From an uncultured Gammaproteobacteria bacterium (lineage in GTDB: Bacteria; Pseudomonadota; Gammaproteobacteria; Pseudomonadales; Ketobacteraceae), in NCBI GenBank assembly GCA_913063125.1, contig CAJXZM010000030.1, forward strand, positions 1 to 44,173: a stretch of DNA of 44,173 nucleotides. The letters run 5' to 3'. Position numbers and translations under genes: made by a program. This document shows, one piece after another, positions 8,882 to 17,522 of the stretch (positions are counted from its first letter, which is position 1; every line of letters begins with the position of its first letter). Under the pieces are notes generated by a model. That model did no database searches. It had not been told where the DNA came from and saw only the letters and a list, made by a program, of their open reading frames with translations.

Positions 8882-8899
8882 AAAATATTAAGCAACATA

Positions 8900-10336
8900 T
8901 TATGCTAGCTCAGGTTCAGTTTTTCCGCTCTCTTTCTTTGTAACATCAAGATTTTTCTTAGCCTCAGGATCAGTCCAACCGATAGAATCAGCAAGGTAGT
9001 TTTGCGCATCACTAAATACTTGCTCTAATTGCTGTCTAGATATCACTGGTGAGCTGCCCACTAACGTCCAACGCATCTCCCCTTTTAGTGTTGAAACAAG
9101 AGAGCCAAAAGGTGTTAGTACTGACGGATTAGCATAGAACTCCATGTCAACAATGGAAAATGGCCCATGTTGAGTCTCAATACCAATGTTGCCGACATTC
9201 GTTAACACAATACAAGGAGGGTTATGCGCACCCTCTAAATATTTTGCATATTTAGCACTATTTCTCCTTCCTATTCGACGTCCCATCCACGCATGCAAGC
9301 GATAAGGGAAAGGCATTAGTATCATATCCATTTTGCGAGACAATGCTGCCTTGGCTTCATCACGAATATCCCTTGCAAGAGGCCACAAAGCATCATTTGA
9401 ACTCACTTTATGCCCAGAGCCTACAACAGATACAAAGTAACCCACATCCTCCCCCACCGGCGGAACTAGCTTAGTTCTCATATCAACAGATGAGGCACAA
9501 CCAACACATACTGGCTCACCCTCGTTAATATCTTTTGCTGACGCCAACACGATTGCAGAAAACAGGGCCCCATGAACTGTAGTCCCCTCTTTTTTTGCCC
9601 TACTATACAACGCGCTCATTAGAGAAGGTTCAAATTTCTTAGTAAGAATAACCAACTCTCGATCTTCTACAGGGACAGCATCTTTTACTTTTAAAAACTT
9701 TGGTGCACCTAACGGAACGATGCCAAACACCAGCCGAAAAATCGTATACAAGTAACGAAAAAAACCTAACAACCCTTTTACATTACCAGGTAATCTATCT
9801 CTGAAATACTCAATCGGTTGTAACTCTTCGAGATCACATGCCCCAGTTTCTCGATACATGCCTGCTGCTTGTACAATATCCCTTAGTAAAAATACTGATG
9901 AAGCACCATCACTTATAGAATGATGGATGTTCAAGTATAATTTGTGTATACCATCTTTCTGCCGTAGCAGGGCACATCGAACCATTGGACCTTTTTCAGA
10001 ATCAAAAGGAACCAATAATTCTTTCTGAACATATGCTAAAGAATCAACTTCATCTTCAAACACCACCAACGGTATTTCATCTACACCAGAAACATACCAG
10101 GGTTTTTCCTTACCCCGATCCGACACCTTTACCCTTAAATTGGGATGTCTTTTTTGAACAGATACCAAAGCTGCCTTGATATCTTCCTCTGAGATCCCTC
10201 CCTTAATATCACAAACTGCAATGCAATTCATTGGTGAGCTATCATCTAATCGCCAGAATATTTCTTCAGCAGCCCCTAAAGGCCTCTCTATATCCTGCTC
10301 AATAGTATTTCTTGTATTCTGCTTTGTTCCATTCAT
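8900..10336 (-). CDS. PapA/wax-ester-synthase-like O-acyltransferase (condensation-fold)
   Basis: A 478-residue stand-alone acyltransferase of the condensation/PapA/WES superfamily. The catalytic HHxxxDG motif is intact (H138-H139-SIS-D143-G144; the second His is the general base). An N-terminal ERPLGAAEEIFWRL block and a C-terminal TNVGNIG plus LVSTLKGEMRWTLVGS segment fit acyltransferases that esterify hydroxyls of lipids or glycolipids with acyl thioesters. No carrier domain or adenylation domain is attached, so this is not an NRPS module. It lies 41 bp downstream of the RND exporter. Two plus-strand paralogues at 29746 and 31214 share the N-terminal RPLG-EQL/EEIF block. Confidence 0.82.
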   Translation of the reverse strand: MNGTKQNTRNTIEQDIERPLGAAEEIFWRLDDSSPMNCIAVCDIKGGISEEDIKAALVSVQKRHPNLRVKVSDRGKEKPWYVSGVDEIPLVVFEDEVDSLAYVQKELLVPFDSEKGPMVRCALLRQKDGIHKLYLNIHHSISDGASSVFLLRDIVQAAGMYRETGACDLEELQPIEYFRDRLPGNVKGLLGFFRYLYTIFRLVFGIVPLGAPKFLKVKDAVPVEDRELVILTKKFEPSLMSALYSRAKKEGTTVHGALFSAIVLASAKDINEGEPVCVGCASSVDMRTKLVPPVGEDVGYFVSVVGSGHKVSSNDALWPLARDIRDEAKAALSRKMDMILMPFPYRLHAWMGRRIGRRNSAKYAKYLEGAHNPPCIVLTNVGNIGIETQHGPFSIVDMEFYANPSVLTPFGSLVSTLKGEMRWTLVGSSPVISRQQLEQVFSDAQNYLADSIGWTDPEAKKNLDVTKKESGKTEPELA

Positions 10337-10377
10337 TCCTATTTCTCTCCATGATGGATATAACTCTTAAGCTCACT

Positions 10378-12678
10378 CTATTTTTTATCAAAATACATCA
10401 ACAGCGGAGGCAACATGAGAAAATCAACAATCAGTGCAAAGAATAGCGTCATTGACATTAGTGCCCCCGTATAAATAGTTGGCTGAAAATTTGATCCTAT
10501 TGTAACTAAAAAACCCAATACTAAAACAGCAGATGTTACCAATAACGCTACCCCTACGGACTTAAAGGCATAGCGCACACCATCCTCACGAGTTAACCCG
10601 AATTCATTTCGTGCAACGCGATATTTCGACATAAAGTGAACGGTATCGTCAACAACGATACCTAGGCTCATGCAAATAACGAGAGCTCCTGCCATATTAA
10701 TTTCACCAACAAATGCTCCCCACAAACCATATGCAATGGCCGCTGGCGCTAGATTCGGAACCAAACTTATCAGCCCCAATCTCAATGAACCCAGCGAAAT
10801 AACCAAAACAAAAGAAATTAGGATCAATGCAATAACGGCTGTTTTAATAACACTTTCAATATTTCGCTGTTGGGCAAGTGAAACTACCATATCAATTCCC
10901 GTCCCAGATGTAGGTTTGATATTTGTAGCATTTTGTTTCAGCCAAGCTTGAGCATTCTCATCAAGCTTAATCAGTTTCTTAGAATCTGACTTTTTTGTAG
11001 CTACAATAAAACGTGTTGCTGAACGGTCAACGTTAATGGTGCTATCTAATCCTAACCCCAGCGGTAATGTTAATTCATAGAGCAACATATATTGGGAAAT
11101 AAGCTGTTGATTATCTGGAAGTTTTCTATAGCTCTCATCATCCCCATGCATATTCATATTAATACGTTTTACAATATCCGTTACATTATCAACATAGGTT
11201 ACATCCGGTTGCATTTTGTACCAATTGGAGAAAGCTTCAACTGACTTCAAATATTCAGGATCATCAATACCACCCGGCCTACCACTATCAAGTAAGTATT
11301 GGATATGGTGAGCTCCCCCTAAATGATTGTTCACTGTATCAAGTGCATTTCGAATTTTGAAGGTTTCGTCAAATTGATCATTCCAATTTTCAACCATTTC
11401 ATTATTTGGAACAAATGTCGCTAGAATAAGAACAAAAGCAGAAATAGCTATTACTAATGAAAATCGAAAACGAATAACCCACTCAGCCAACAAGGACATC
11501 ACTCTCGTAAGCTGTATTTCTTTCCTTTTCTTTCCTTCAGGTAACAGAGCTAAACAAGCGGGTAAAAACAACATACTCAATAGATACGCTAATGTAACGC
11601 CAATTGCCACGACATTCCCCATATCTCGAAATGGTGGAGACTCATTAAAATTTAGCGTTAAAAAACCAAGTGCTGTCGATAAACTAGTAATAAAGACGGG
11701 GCCCGTGTTAACCCTCAAGCTTGCCCTAATTGCCTCTATCTTATTGTCACCTTCACCTAGTTGATGGTAGTAACTAACCAGGATATGAATCGCATCCGCG
11801 ACCGTTATCGTCATAATAATTGTTGGCACCAATCCGATCGATGGCGTCAACACAATACCAGCCCAACCGACAGCGCCAAAAGCGCCCACCACCGCGAACC
11901 CAATCATTAAAAGTGTTATTAGCGTTCCAGAAAAACTTCTTACCAAAACGATTAATCCAACAAGAATAATAATATAACTGAGGCCAACAAATGTTGTTAT
12001 ATCTCTTTCAACTGCTTCTCCAAATGCAGCATTAACAGCCGTCGACCCTGTTAAATATATCGTTGCATTAGGATATTTTTCGTTTAGTCTATCAATCACT
12101 TTATGCGCATATTTTACGACATTGTTTGCTGCTTCAAGATCATCTGACGGTAGAATAACAGAAACACTAACACCAGCCCCTTGCCCGCTCGATGATAGTA
12201 GATGATCAATTATTTTTGGCTCATTAAGCGCAACATTCTTAACTCTATTGATTTCCGCTTCACTATACCCAAAAAACTCACCTATCAACGACTCAGACGT
12301 TATATCATCGCCTTCTGCAACGGTATGCTGGTAATTCGCAAGTGAATCAACACGCTGTGAATACGGTATTTGCCACCCTTCATCTGTTAATTCTCGAATC
12401 AGACGTAATGTCTGCTTATTAAATACATCTCCTTTTCCATCTAATACGAAAAAATCTAAACTATCTTGCTTACTAAATGTATTCTCAAGATTATTAAACG
12501 CGATTAGCTGCGGATTATCGTCGCTAAAATATGTACGTAAATCGGCTGTTAACTTAATGCTTGGAAGACTTAATCCCAACAAAAATATCAACAACAAACT
12601 CAAAGATACTACCAACTTTGGCCATTCCAAAATCAGATCAATATATTTATCCGTAGCACGTTTAAAATTCATATTCAT
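10378..12678 (-). CDS. RND/MMPL-family lipid exporter (leftward copy)
   Basis: A 766-residue inner-membrane transporter of the RND superfamily, MMPL/COG1033 type (12 helices in two six-helix halves, each preceded by a large periplasmic loop after the first helix of the half). Conserved acidic residues in the membrane are seen in TVADAIHILVSYY (first half) and IVVDDTVHFMSKY (second half), expected to form the proton relay. MMPL and HpnN-type members move lipids or glycolipids out of the inner membrane. It follows a strong terminator, so it probably has its own promoter in 12679-12711 or depends on readthrough. A paralogue at 32574 shares long matched blocks such as the PGGIDDPEYL/PGGINDPQYL region. 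Confidence 0.9.
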   Translation of the reverse strand: MNMNFKRATDKYIDLILEWPKLVVSLSLLLIFLLGLSLPSIKLTADLRTYFSDDNPQLIAFNNLENTFSKQDSLDFFVLDGKGDVFNKQTLRLIRELTDEGWQIPYSQRVDSLANYQHTVAEGDDITSESLIGEFFGYSEAEINRVKNVALNEPKIIDHLLSSSGQGAGVSVSVILPSDDLEAANNVVKYAHKVIDRLNEKYPNATIYLTGSTAVNAAFGEAVERDITTFVGLSYIIILVGLIVLVRSFSGTLITLLMIGFAVVGAFGAVGWAGIVLTPSIGLVPTIIMTITVADAIHILVSYYHQLGEGDNKIEAIRASLRVNTGPVFITSLSTALGFLTLNFNESPPFRDMGNVVAIGVTLAYLLSMLFLPACLALLPEGKKRKEIQLTRVMSLLAEWVIRFRFSLVIAISAFVLILATFVPNNEMVENWNDQFDETFKIRNALDTVNNHLGGAHHIQYLLDSGRPGGIDDPEYLKSVEAFSNWYKMQPDVTYVDNVTDIVKRINMNMHGDDESYRKLPDNQQLISQYMLLYELTLPLGLGLDSTINVDRSATRFIVATKKSDSKKLIKLDENAQAWLKQNATNIKPTSGTGIDMVVSLAQQRNIESVIKTAVIALILISFVLVISLGSLRLGLISLVPNLAPAAIAYGLWGAFVGEINMAGALVICMSLGIVVDDTVHFMSKYRVARNEFGLTREDGVRYAFKSVGVALLVTSAVLVLGFLVTIGSNFQPTIYTGALMSMTLFFALIVDFLMLPPLLMYFDKK

Positions 12679-12711
12679 GTCTATCTATTAAGTGATTTTT
12701 ATAGGTTATAG

Positions 12712-12752
12712 AAATAAAAAGGGTGTGAAAGTTATTTACTCTCACACCCTTT
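12712..12752 (-). terminator. Rho-independent terminator after the P450 pair
   Basis: An 11-bp perfect stem (12718-12728 with 12742-12752), 13-nt loop, T-rich tail on the minus strand. It ends the unit that carries two P450s, 15 bp past the P450 stop. Confidence 0.9.
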
Positions 12753-12766
12753 CAGGATGAAAACGG

Positions 12767-14107
12767 TTATGTCCTCCGCTGCGCCCGCACCATAAACGGA
12801 TATTTAGGTGCCGTAGATATACCAGCAGATGCGACTGGTTTAAAGTCTGGCTCCACAACCAGTTTAAATCGCTTCGCCAATACAGCAATCCCTATTATTA
12901 GCTCTTGAAGAGCAAAGTGCTTACCCAAACATACATGTGGTCCACCTCCAAATGGTACATAAGCAAAAGGATCTCGTGCTTTAACGCTATTTGGCAAAAA
13001 CCTTTCAGGCATAAATTTTTCTGGATCATCCCAATAACGTTGATGATGATGAATACACGGTAAAATTATCATCATCAGGCTTTTTCCTGGGATTTTTTCT
13101 CCCCAATATTCGTCATCTTCAACTGTTGTCTTTCCATTTAACCACGCTGATGGAGATATACGAAGCACCTCTTCGGCAAACATTTTGGTGTACACCAATT
13201 TTGGAATATCTTCAAGAGTTGGAACACGATCCCCCAAAACGTCTGTTAGCTCAGCAATGAGTTTTTCTTCAACATCCGGGTTATCGTGTAAATGATACCA
13301 TGCCCAACATAATGCAGTAGAAGCCGTTTCATACCCTGCAATAAAGGCAACAAGTACTTCATGTCGAACAGCCCAATCAGGCATGCTTTCCCCTGTTTCC
13401 TCGTCTTTTGCTCTCATCAATGCTGTCAAAAAGTCATCATGATCGTCCAGATTTCCTTTTCTTTCCGCAATAAGAGAATCGATGTAAATATCAACTTTTT
13501 TAACCGTACGCTTTAGCTTGATATTCGAGGGGCTAGGAAACCAAGATTCTGAAATAATGGGTAATGGAATCATTTCCATATAACGATTTATATAATCAAA
13601 TGATTTTTGAAGGTCATCATAGACATGCTTCAAATTTGCATTAAAAAGGCAAGCCCCATTGATTTCTAGCGTTAAACGATCCATTTCTTTAGAGGCGTTA
13701 AATACCTCCCCACTGTCACATAGCTTTTCCCAGTGATCGACTCTCAATAATGATGCAGCTACCATCTTGTCTATAAATGACTTCACCGTTCGCGGAGTAA
13801 ACAACGGATTCATTGTGCGTCGCTGCTTTTGCCAATATTCCCCCTCACTCGTTACTAACCCTGTCCTTGAAACACCTTTCAAACGATTGTAAATAATATT
13901 ATCTCTATTAATGTTGTCATTTTTATCCTTTGATACAAGCTTGATGAGCTCTGGATGATTAACAAGATAAAACCCCAACACCCCCCTCACTTTCACAAAA
14001 TCACCTAACTTGGCAATTTCCTGCATATAGGCAATAGGATCAACCAACAATAGCCAGGTTTTATAAAACCACGGCGCTACAACTAATTTCTTTTCTGAAG
14101 ACATCAA
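12767..14107 (-). CDS. Cytochrome P450, canonical motifs
   Basis: A 446-residue soluble P450 (no membrane anchor). The I-helix has the oxygen-activation motif AGYETAS, the K-helix ExxR is EEVLR, the meander has MPERFLP, and the haem loop is FGGGPHVCLG with Cys393 as thiolate ligand (Arg of the usual loop replaced by His). By look it belongs with bacterial P450s related to fatty-acid hydroxylases (CYP4/CYP102-like). It is closely similar to the plus-strand P450 at 28385: shared landmarks include FYLVNHPEL/FYFVNHPDL, RxGLVTSEG/GEGLVTAEG and LTLEI. It lies 7 bp after the other P450 and ends at a terminator. A redox partner is not encoded nearby. Confidence 0.92.
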   Translation of the reverse strand: MMSSEKKLVVAPWFYKTWLLLVDPIAYMQEIAKLGDFVKVRGVLGFYLVNHPELIKLVSKDKNDNINRDNIIYNRLKGVSRTGLVTSEGEYWQKQRRTMNPLFTPRTVKSFIDKMVAASLLRVDHWEKLCDSGEVFNASKEMDRLTLEINGACLFNANLKHVYDDLQKSFDYINRYMEMIPLPIISESWFPSPSNIKLKRTVKKVDIYIDSLIAERKGNLDDHDDFLTALMRAKDEETGESMPDWAVRHEVLVAFIAGYETASTALCWAWYHLHDNPDVEEKLIAELTDVLGDRVPTLEDIPKLVYTKMFAEEVLRISPSAWLNGKTTVEDDEYWGEKIPGKSLMMIILPCIHHHQRYWDDPEKFMPERFLPNSVKARDPFAYVPFGGGPHVCLGKHFALQELIIGIAVLAKRFKLVVEPDFKPVASAGISTAPKYPFMVRAQRRT

Positions 14108-14114
14108 AGTTTCC

Positions 14115-15476
14115 TTACACTTTTGTACGTTTAACGGGGGTCATCATTACAGGCCCTTCAGGCCCAAGAGGAAAACCAATTTTAGGGTTAACAATATAAT
14201 CATCAGGGCAGGTAAATTTGTATTTCTGACATACCATCGCTAAAACCAATTTTATCTGTACCATCGATATCTGATTTGCAATACACATACGCGGTCCAGC
14301 ACCCCAAGGTATGTAAGCATGCGCTGGCCGCTTGGCCACTTCTTCTGGTAAAAACCGGTCTGGATTAAAATCATTCGGATTGTCCCAGTAATCTGGGTGC
14401 CTATGTAGAGTATAAAGCAATACCCAGACGCCAGCACCCGCAGGTATTTTATAACCGCCAAGATTATCCCCACCTGCACATAACCGTGGTAACGCCCATG
14501 CAGTAGGATAAAGCCGCAATAATTCATCAATTACCATCTGTAAGTACGTTAATTGAGGAAGGTCCTCCATAGTCGGCTCTCGCCCATCCAGCACAGCATC
14601 TAGCTCTGCATGAAGTTTCTTCTCAACATCAGGAAACTTTGCTAAATAATATATAGCCCAGGTGATAATTTTTGATGGTGGCCCGTTCCCGCCAAACAAG
14701 AACATCTTTGCTTGATTTCGCATAAGACCTTCCTCTAATGGCTCTCCATCTTCGTAACGCGACTCCATTAGCATCTGTAGAAAATCTTCATAGGTTTCGT
14801 TGCTATTCCTACGTTCTACTATCATATCTTCAAGGTGATCACTAATACGTTTAACCGCCCCTCGTATTTTCATATTTCCTGGTGTCGGAAAAATTATCGG
14901 AAGCGCTAAAGGATTCTCTATACGATAGGTAATGTAATTCGCACCCATCGCGTAATCGTCTCTAAGCGTTTTCTGTCCCGCTAAATTTGTGCTAAACAAA
15001 CTTCTAGCAAAAATATTAAACGTCACATCTTGCATATCATTAGCGATAGAAACTTCAGTTTTAGCATCCCATTCACTCATTACACGTTTAGCTTCTTCCA
15101 CCATGATTAAGCCAAAACCAGAAACGGCTCGTTTGTGAAAGGAAGGCTGCAACATTTTTCGCTGCGCTCGCCAATCATCGCCTTGACTAGTAAACAAGTT
15201 TTCTCCACCAACTGAACGAATGCTTTGGAGAACCATTGGAAAACCCACATAGGTTTTATTGGTTTTTTGCAGTACCTGCTTTGCTAATTCTGGAGAGCTC
15301 ACTAAATGAACAAAATTATTAGCAAAACGTACTCGAACTAGATCAGAATATTCTGGCAGTAAGCTTTCCATAAATGGTATTGGCCTCTGCCAAAACTCTA
15401 AGCCTGACCCAAACAACCAATGCTTTCCTTTTCTTTTTGGTGGCGTCATAAGGCCACCTTCAACGTCCGAACTCAT
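14115..15476 (-). CDS. Cytochrome P450 lacking the I-helix acid-threonine pair
   Basis: A 453-residue P450. The ExxR motif (DELLRLYP) and the haem-ligand Cys398 in WGAGPRMCIA are present, and FNPDRFLP is typical. The I-helix, however, reads G262-G263-N264-G265-P266-P267 where a monooxygenase has (A/G)GxD/ET(T/S): both the acidic residue and the threonine for proton delivery are missing. The haem loop also departs from consensus (W for F, final A for G). By family knowledge such changes occur in P450s that isomerise, dehydrate or use peroxide rather than O2 plus electrons. It sits between the symporter-like carrier (20 bp) and the canonical P450 (7 bp). Confidence 0.9.
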   Translation of the reverse strand: MSSDVEGGLMTPPKRKGKHWLFGSGLEFWQRPIPFMESLLPEYSDLVRVRFANNFVHLVSSPELAKQVLQKTNKTYVGFPMVLQSIRSVGGENLFTSQGDDWRAQRKMLQPSFHKRAVSGFGLIMVEEAKRVMSEWDAKTEVSIANDMQDVTFNIFARSLFSTNLAGQKTLRDDYAMGANYITYRIENPLALPIIFPTPGNMKIRGAVKRISDHLEDMIVERRNSNETYEDFLQMLMESRYEDGEPLEEGLMRNQAKMFLFGGNGPPSKIITWAIYYLAKFPDVEKKLHAELDAVLDGREPTMEDLPQLTYLQMVIDELLRLYPTAWALPRLCAGGDNLGGYKIPAGAGVWVLLYTLHRHPDYWDNPNDFNPDRFLPEEVAKRPAHAYIPWGAGPRMCIANQISMVQIKLVLAMVCQKYKFTCPDDYIVNPKIGFPLGPEGPVMMTPVKRTKV

Positions 15477-15496
15477 TACAACCTCTCAATTCTAAT

Positions 15497-16387
15497 TTAT
15501 ATTTTACTGTTTTGTAGCAACGGATAACTTCGCTTACCATCAACAAGTGTGTGAATGATAAATAGGCCAGACATTGTCAACATTACAGGCGAATAAACCG
15601 CTGCGGGTATTGCCATCTGGGTGTTATTCAAAAACGTTGTTGCAACAATAATCGCTAACGCTGCATTTTGAAGTCCTATTTCAATAGCAATAGTCTTACC
15701 TTGTGCCTTATTTAATCTAAATAACTTTGCACTTATAAAGCCAAGTGACACTGTCAACAAGCATAGTGTTATTGCGGGTAATCCGGCCTGAGACAACAGA
15801 TTCCCCAAATTATTTCTCTCCTTGATAAAGACTCCAACAATTACCCCAAGTAAAAAAATAATCGCTCCTACCTTAACGGGAGTTTCACTCTTCGAAGCAA
15901 AGTTTGGGGCGTAGTATTTTATAACCATCCCGATACCAATAGGAGGAACAGTAATTAGAAATATTTTAATGCTAAAGTCCCAGACAGCAAATGTTGCTGG
16001 TGATGTTTTCATAAAAACATCAAAAGCCAGCATGACAAATAATGGTATTGTTACAGCAGTTAACAAGCTACTAATCGCGGTTAAGGTAACCGACAAAGCA
16101 GCATCCCCGCGACATATATAAGCGACCAAATTAGACCCTGGCCCTCCCGGGCAACTTGCTAACACAACAATCCCCACCGCTATTTCAGGTGAAACAGGAA
16201 AAACTGTCGCTATAAAAAAGCCAATAAGGGGCAACATCATCATTTGCATGAATGAACCTACAAGAACAGCTTTCGGCTCAACCAATATTGGCTTAAAGTC
16301 ATCTTTAACCAATGACATTCCCATTCCAAGCATCATGAAAATAAGAATGATCGGTGCAATTAGGTGAGTAAGTGAGCTGACTTCCAT
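15497..16387 (-). CDS. Bile acid:sodium symporter family (BASS/SBF) transporter
   Basis: A 296-residue membrane protein with about nine to ten hydrophobic helices. The signature CPGGPGSNLVAYICRGDAAL (about residues 79-98) marks the BASS fold, in which crossing helices bind Na+ and substrate. Family members take up bile acids, pantoate, pyruvate and other organic anions by Na+ symport. It is embedded in the biosynthetic operon, 8 bp after the unrecognised protein and 20 bp before a P450. It may import a carboxylated precursor or recover a shunt product; substrate cannot be inferred from the sequence. Confidence 0.9.
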   Translation of the reverse strand: MEVSSLTHLIAPIILIFMMLGMGMSLVKDDFKPILVEPKAVLVGSFMQMMMLPLIGFFIATVFPVSPEIAVGIVVLASCPGGPGSNLVAYICRGDAALSVTLTAISSLLTAVTIPLFVMLAFDVFMKTSPATFAVWDFSIKIFLITVPPIGIGMVIKYYAPNFASKSETPVKVGAIIFLLGVIVGVFIKERNNLGNLLSQAGLPAITLCLLTVSLGFISAKLFRLNKAQGKTIAIEIGLQNAALAIIVATTFLNNTQMAIPAAVYSPVMLTMSGLFIIHTLVDGKRSYPLLQNSKI

Positions 16388-16395
16388 AGTTTATT

Positions 16396-17325
16396 TTATA
16401 CCTCCAAATCCAATGGATTCTTAATACCATCTTTCTGCATCAATAACCGTGTATAGGTATATTCAAAGATCAGCATGTGCTTGTGCAGGCCTAATGCTGG
16501 ATCGTTTGGCCAAAAAACATGGTTTGTATAACGATAGGGCGACCAATTCTGATATTGCGTATCCCCCGTCATAGTTGATAAAATTGTCAGAACACCCTCA
16601 TCCAATGACAGTGAATTTGCTGCGCTCTCAGCAACATCTTCATCAAACAAAAAGACTAGAAACATAATCATTATGTATAAACTAGTTTCTAGATCCAAAT
16701 TCATTAAGCGCTTGCCCCCATCCTCTTCAACTTTTGCCTCTGGCAATATTAGGGATGAAAAATCAATATCCTCTTTCTGTATGAGATCATATACATTAGC
16801 GTCTCTGGATTTTCCAAGATCAATAAAGAGGTTCATCATATTACAATCATGTAATAAAGTTGCATTAAAACCTCCCACATCCCCCAACTGATCAGGGTCT
16901 ATAGGATATAAATCGACCTTAGGCACATCCGTTGCTCCAGAGTTGTCCGCAATAAAATTGACAACACTAGCCTCCAAAGCAAAATGGCGGAATAACATAT
17001 GCTGGGATTCTGCTGACATACATCGATTAACAAACCAGATACTCAAGAAATTTAGCGCTTTCCAAGAATATATTTTAAATGGGGACACCCTCTTAACAAT
17101 GCGGGTGATTTTTATCAACGTCCAACAAATAACCTTCACTAATGGAAATAGGTATTTTCTTGACCATCGAGCCTGGTCTTTTAATTGCTGTTCTCGCCAT
17201 AGTTTTGGTAAATGAAGCGTCGGATCCCAGCGAATAGTATCAAAATAACTAGGAGCATCATCTCGCGACGGCTTTTTTGGATCAAACCGATCAGCTGCAT
17301 TTTTGGTAGATGACTCGTCCAACAT
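16396..17325 (-). CDS. Unrecognised 309-residue protein of the biosynthetic locus
   Basis: I do not recognise this family. It is mostly helical, with a hydrophobic stretch at about residues 57-78 and another at 216-228. Conserved-looking polar clusters are E106-S-Q-H109, H114, E118, H159-D160, E213, H281, H283 and E288. The ExxH followed by further His/Glu in helices would suit a metal site, but this is speculation. The N-terminus (RFDPKKPSRDDAPSYFDTIRWDP) is polar, with no signal peptide. It is the first gene of the second leftward transcription unit and lies only 8 bp before the transporter, so it is likely to act in the pathway. Confidence 0.75.
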   Translation of the reverse strand: MLDESSTKNAADRFDPKKPSRDDAPSYFDTIRWDPTLHLPKLWREQQLKDQARWSRKYLFPLVKVICWTLIKITRIVKRVSPFKIYSWKALNFLSIWFVNRCMSAESQHMLFRHFALEASVVNFIADNSGATDVPKVDLYPIDPDQLGDVGGFNATLLHDCNMMNLFIDLGKSRDANVYDLIQKEDIDFSSLILPEAKVEEDGGKRLMNLDLETSLYIMIMFLVFLFDEDVAESAANSLSLDEGVLTILSTMTGDTQYQNWSPYRYTNHVFWPNDPALGLHKHMLIFEYTYTRLLMQKDGIKNPLDLEV

Positions 17326-17360
17326 ATTACATTCCTTTTCTAAAATAACGGTTCTTTAAA

Positions 17361-17399
17361 CGACAAAAGAAGGAGTAGATATTGTCCACTCCTTCTTTT
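17361..17399 (-). terminator. Rho-independent terminator after the ketosynthase III gene
   Basis: A 12-bp perfect stem (17365-17376 with 17388-17399) with an 11-nt loop; the T-run closes the stem on the minus strand. It separates the megasynthase-desaturase-ketosynthase unit from the next unit. The following gene starts 35 bp further on. Confidence 0.87.
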
Positions 17400-17522
17400 A
17401 TTTACTCATACACATAGCGACTAGTAGTTAACTAATTCTTCTAACTGCAAAAACGACCAACAGTCTTAGTTGTTTTAACAATCATCTGTCCCCAACCAGC
17501 AGCATTTTAGTAAATTGTCTTC

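Noticed and set aside
8900..10336. NRPS condensation domain
   Set aside because: The protein stands alone with no adenylation or carrier domains, and its termini resemble PapA/wax-synthase acyltransferases.
10378..12678. Hopanoid transporter HpnN as part of a hopanoid cluster
   Set aside because: No squalene-hopene cyclase or hpn genes are in the window; only the general MMPL/RND fold is shared.
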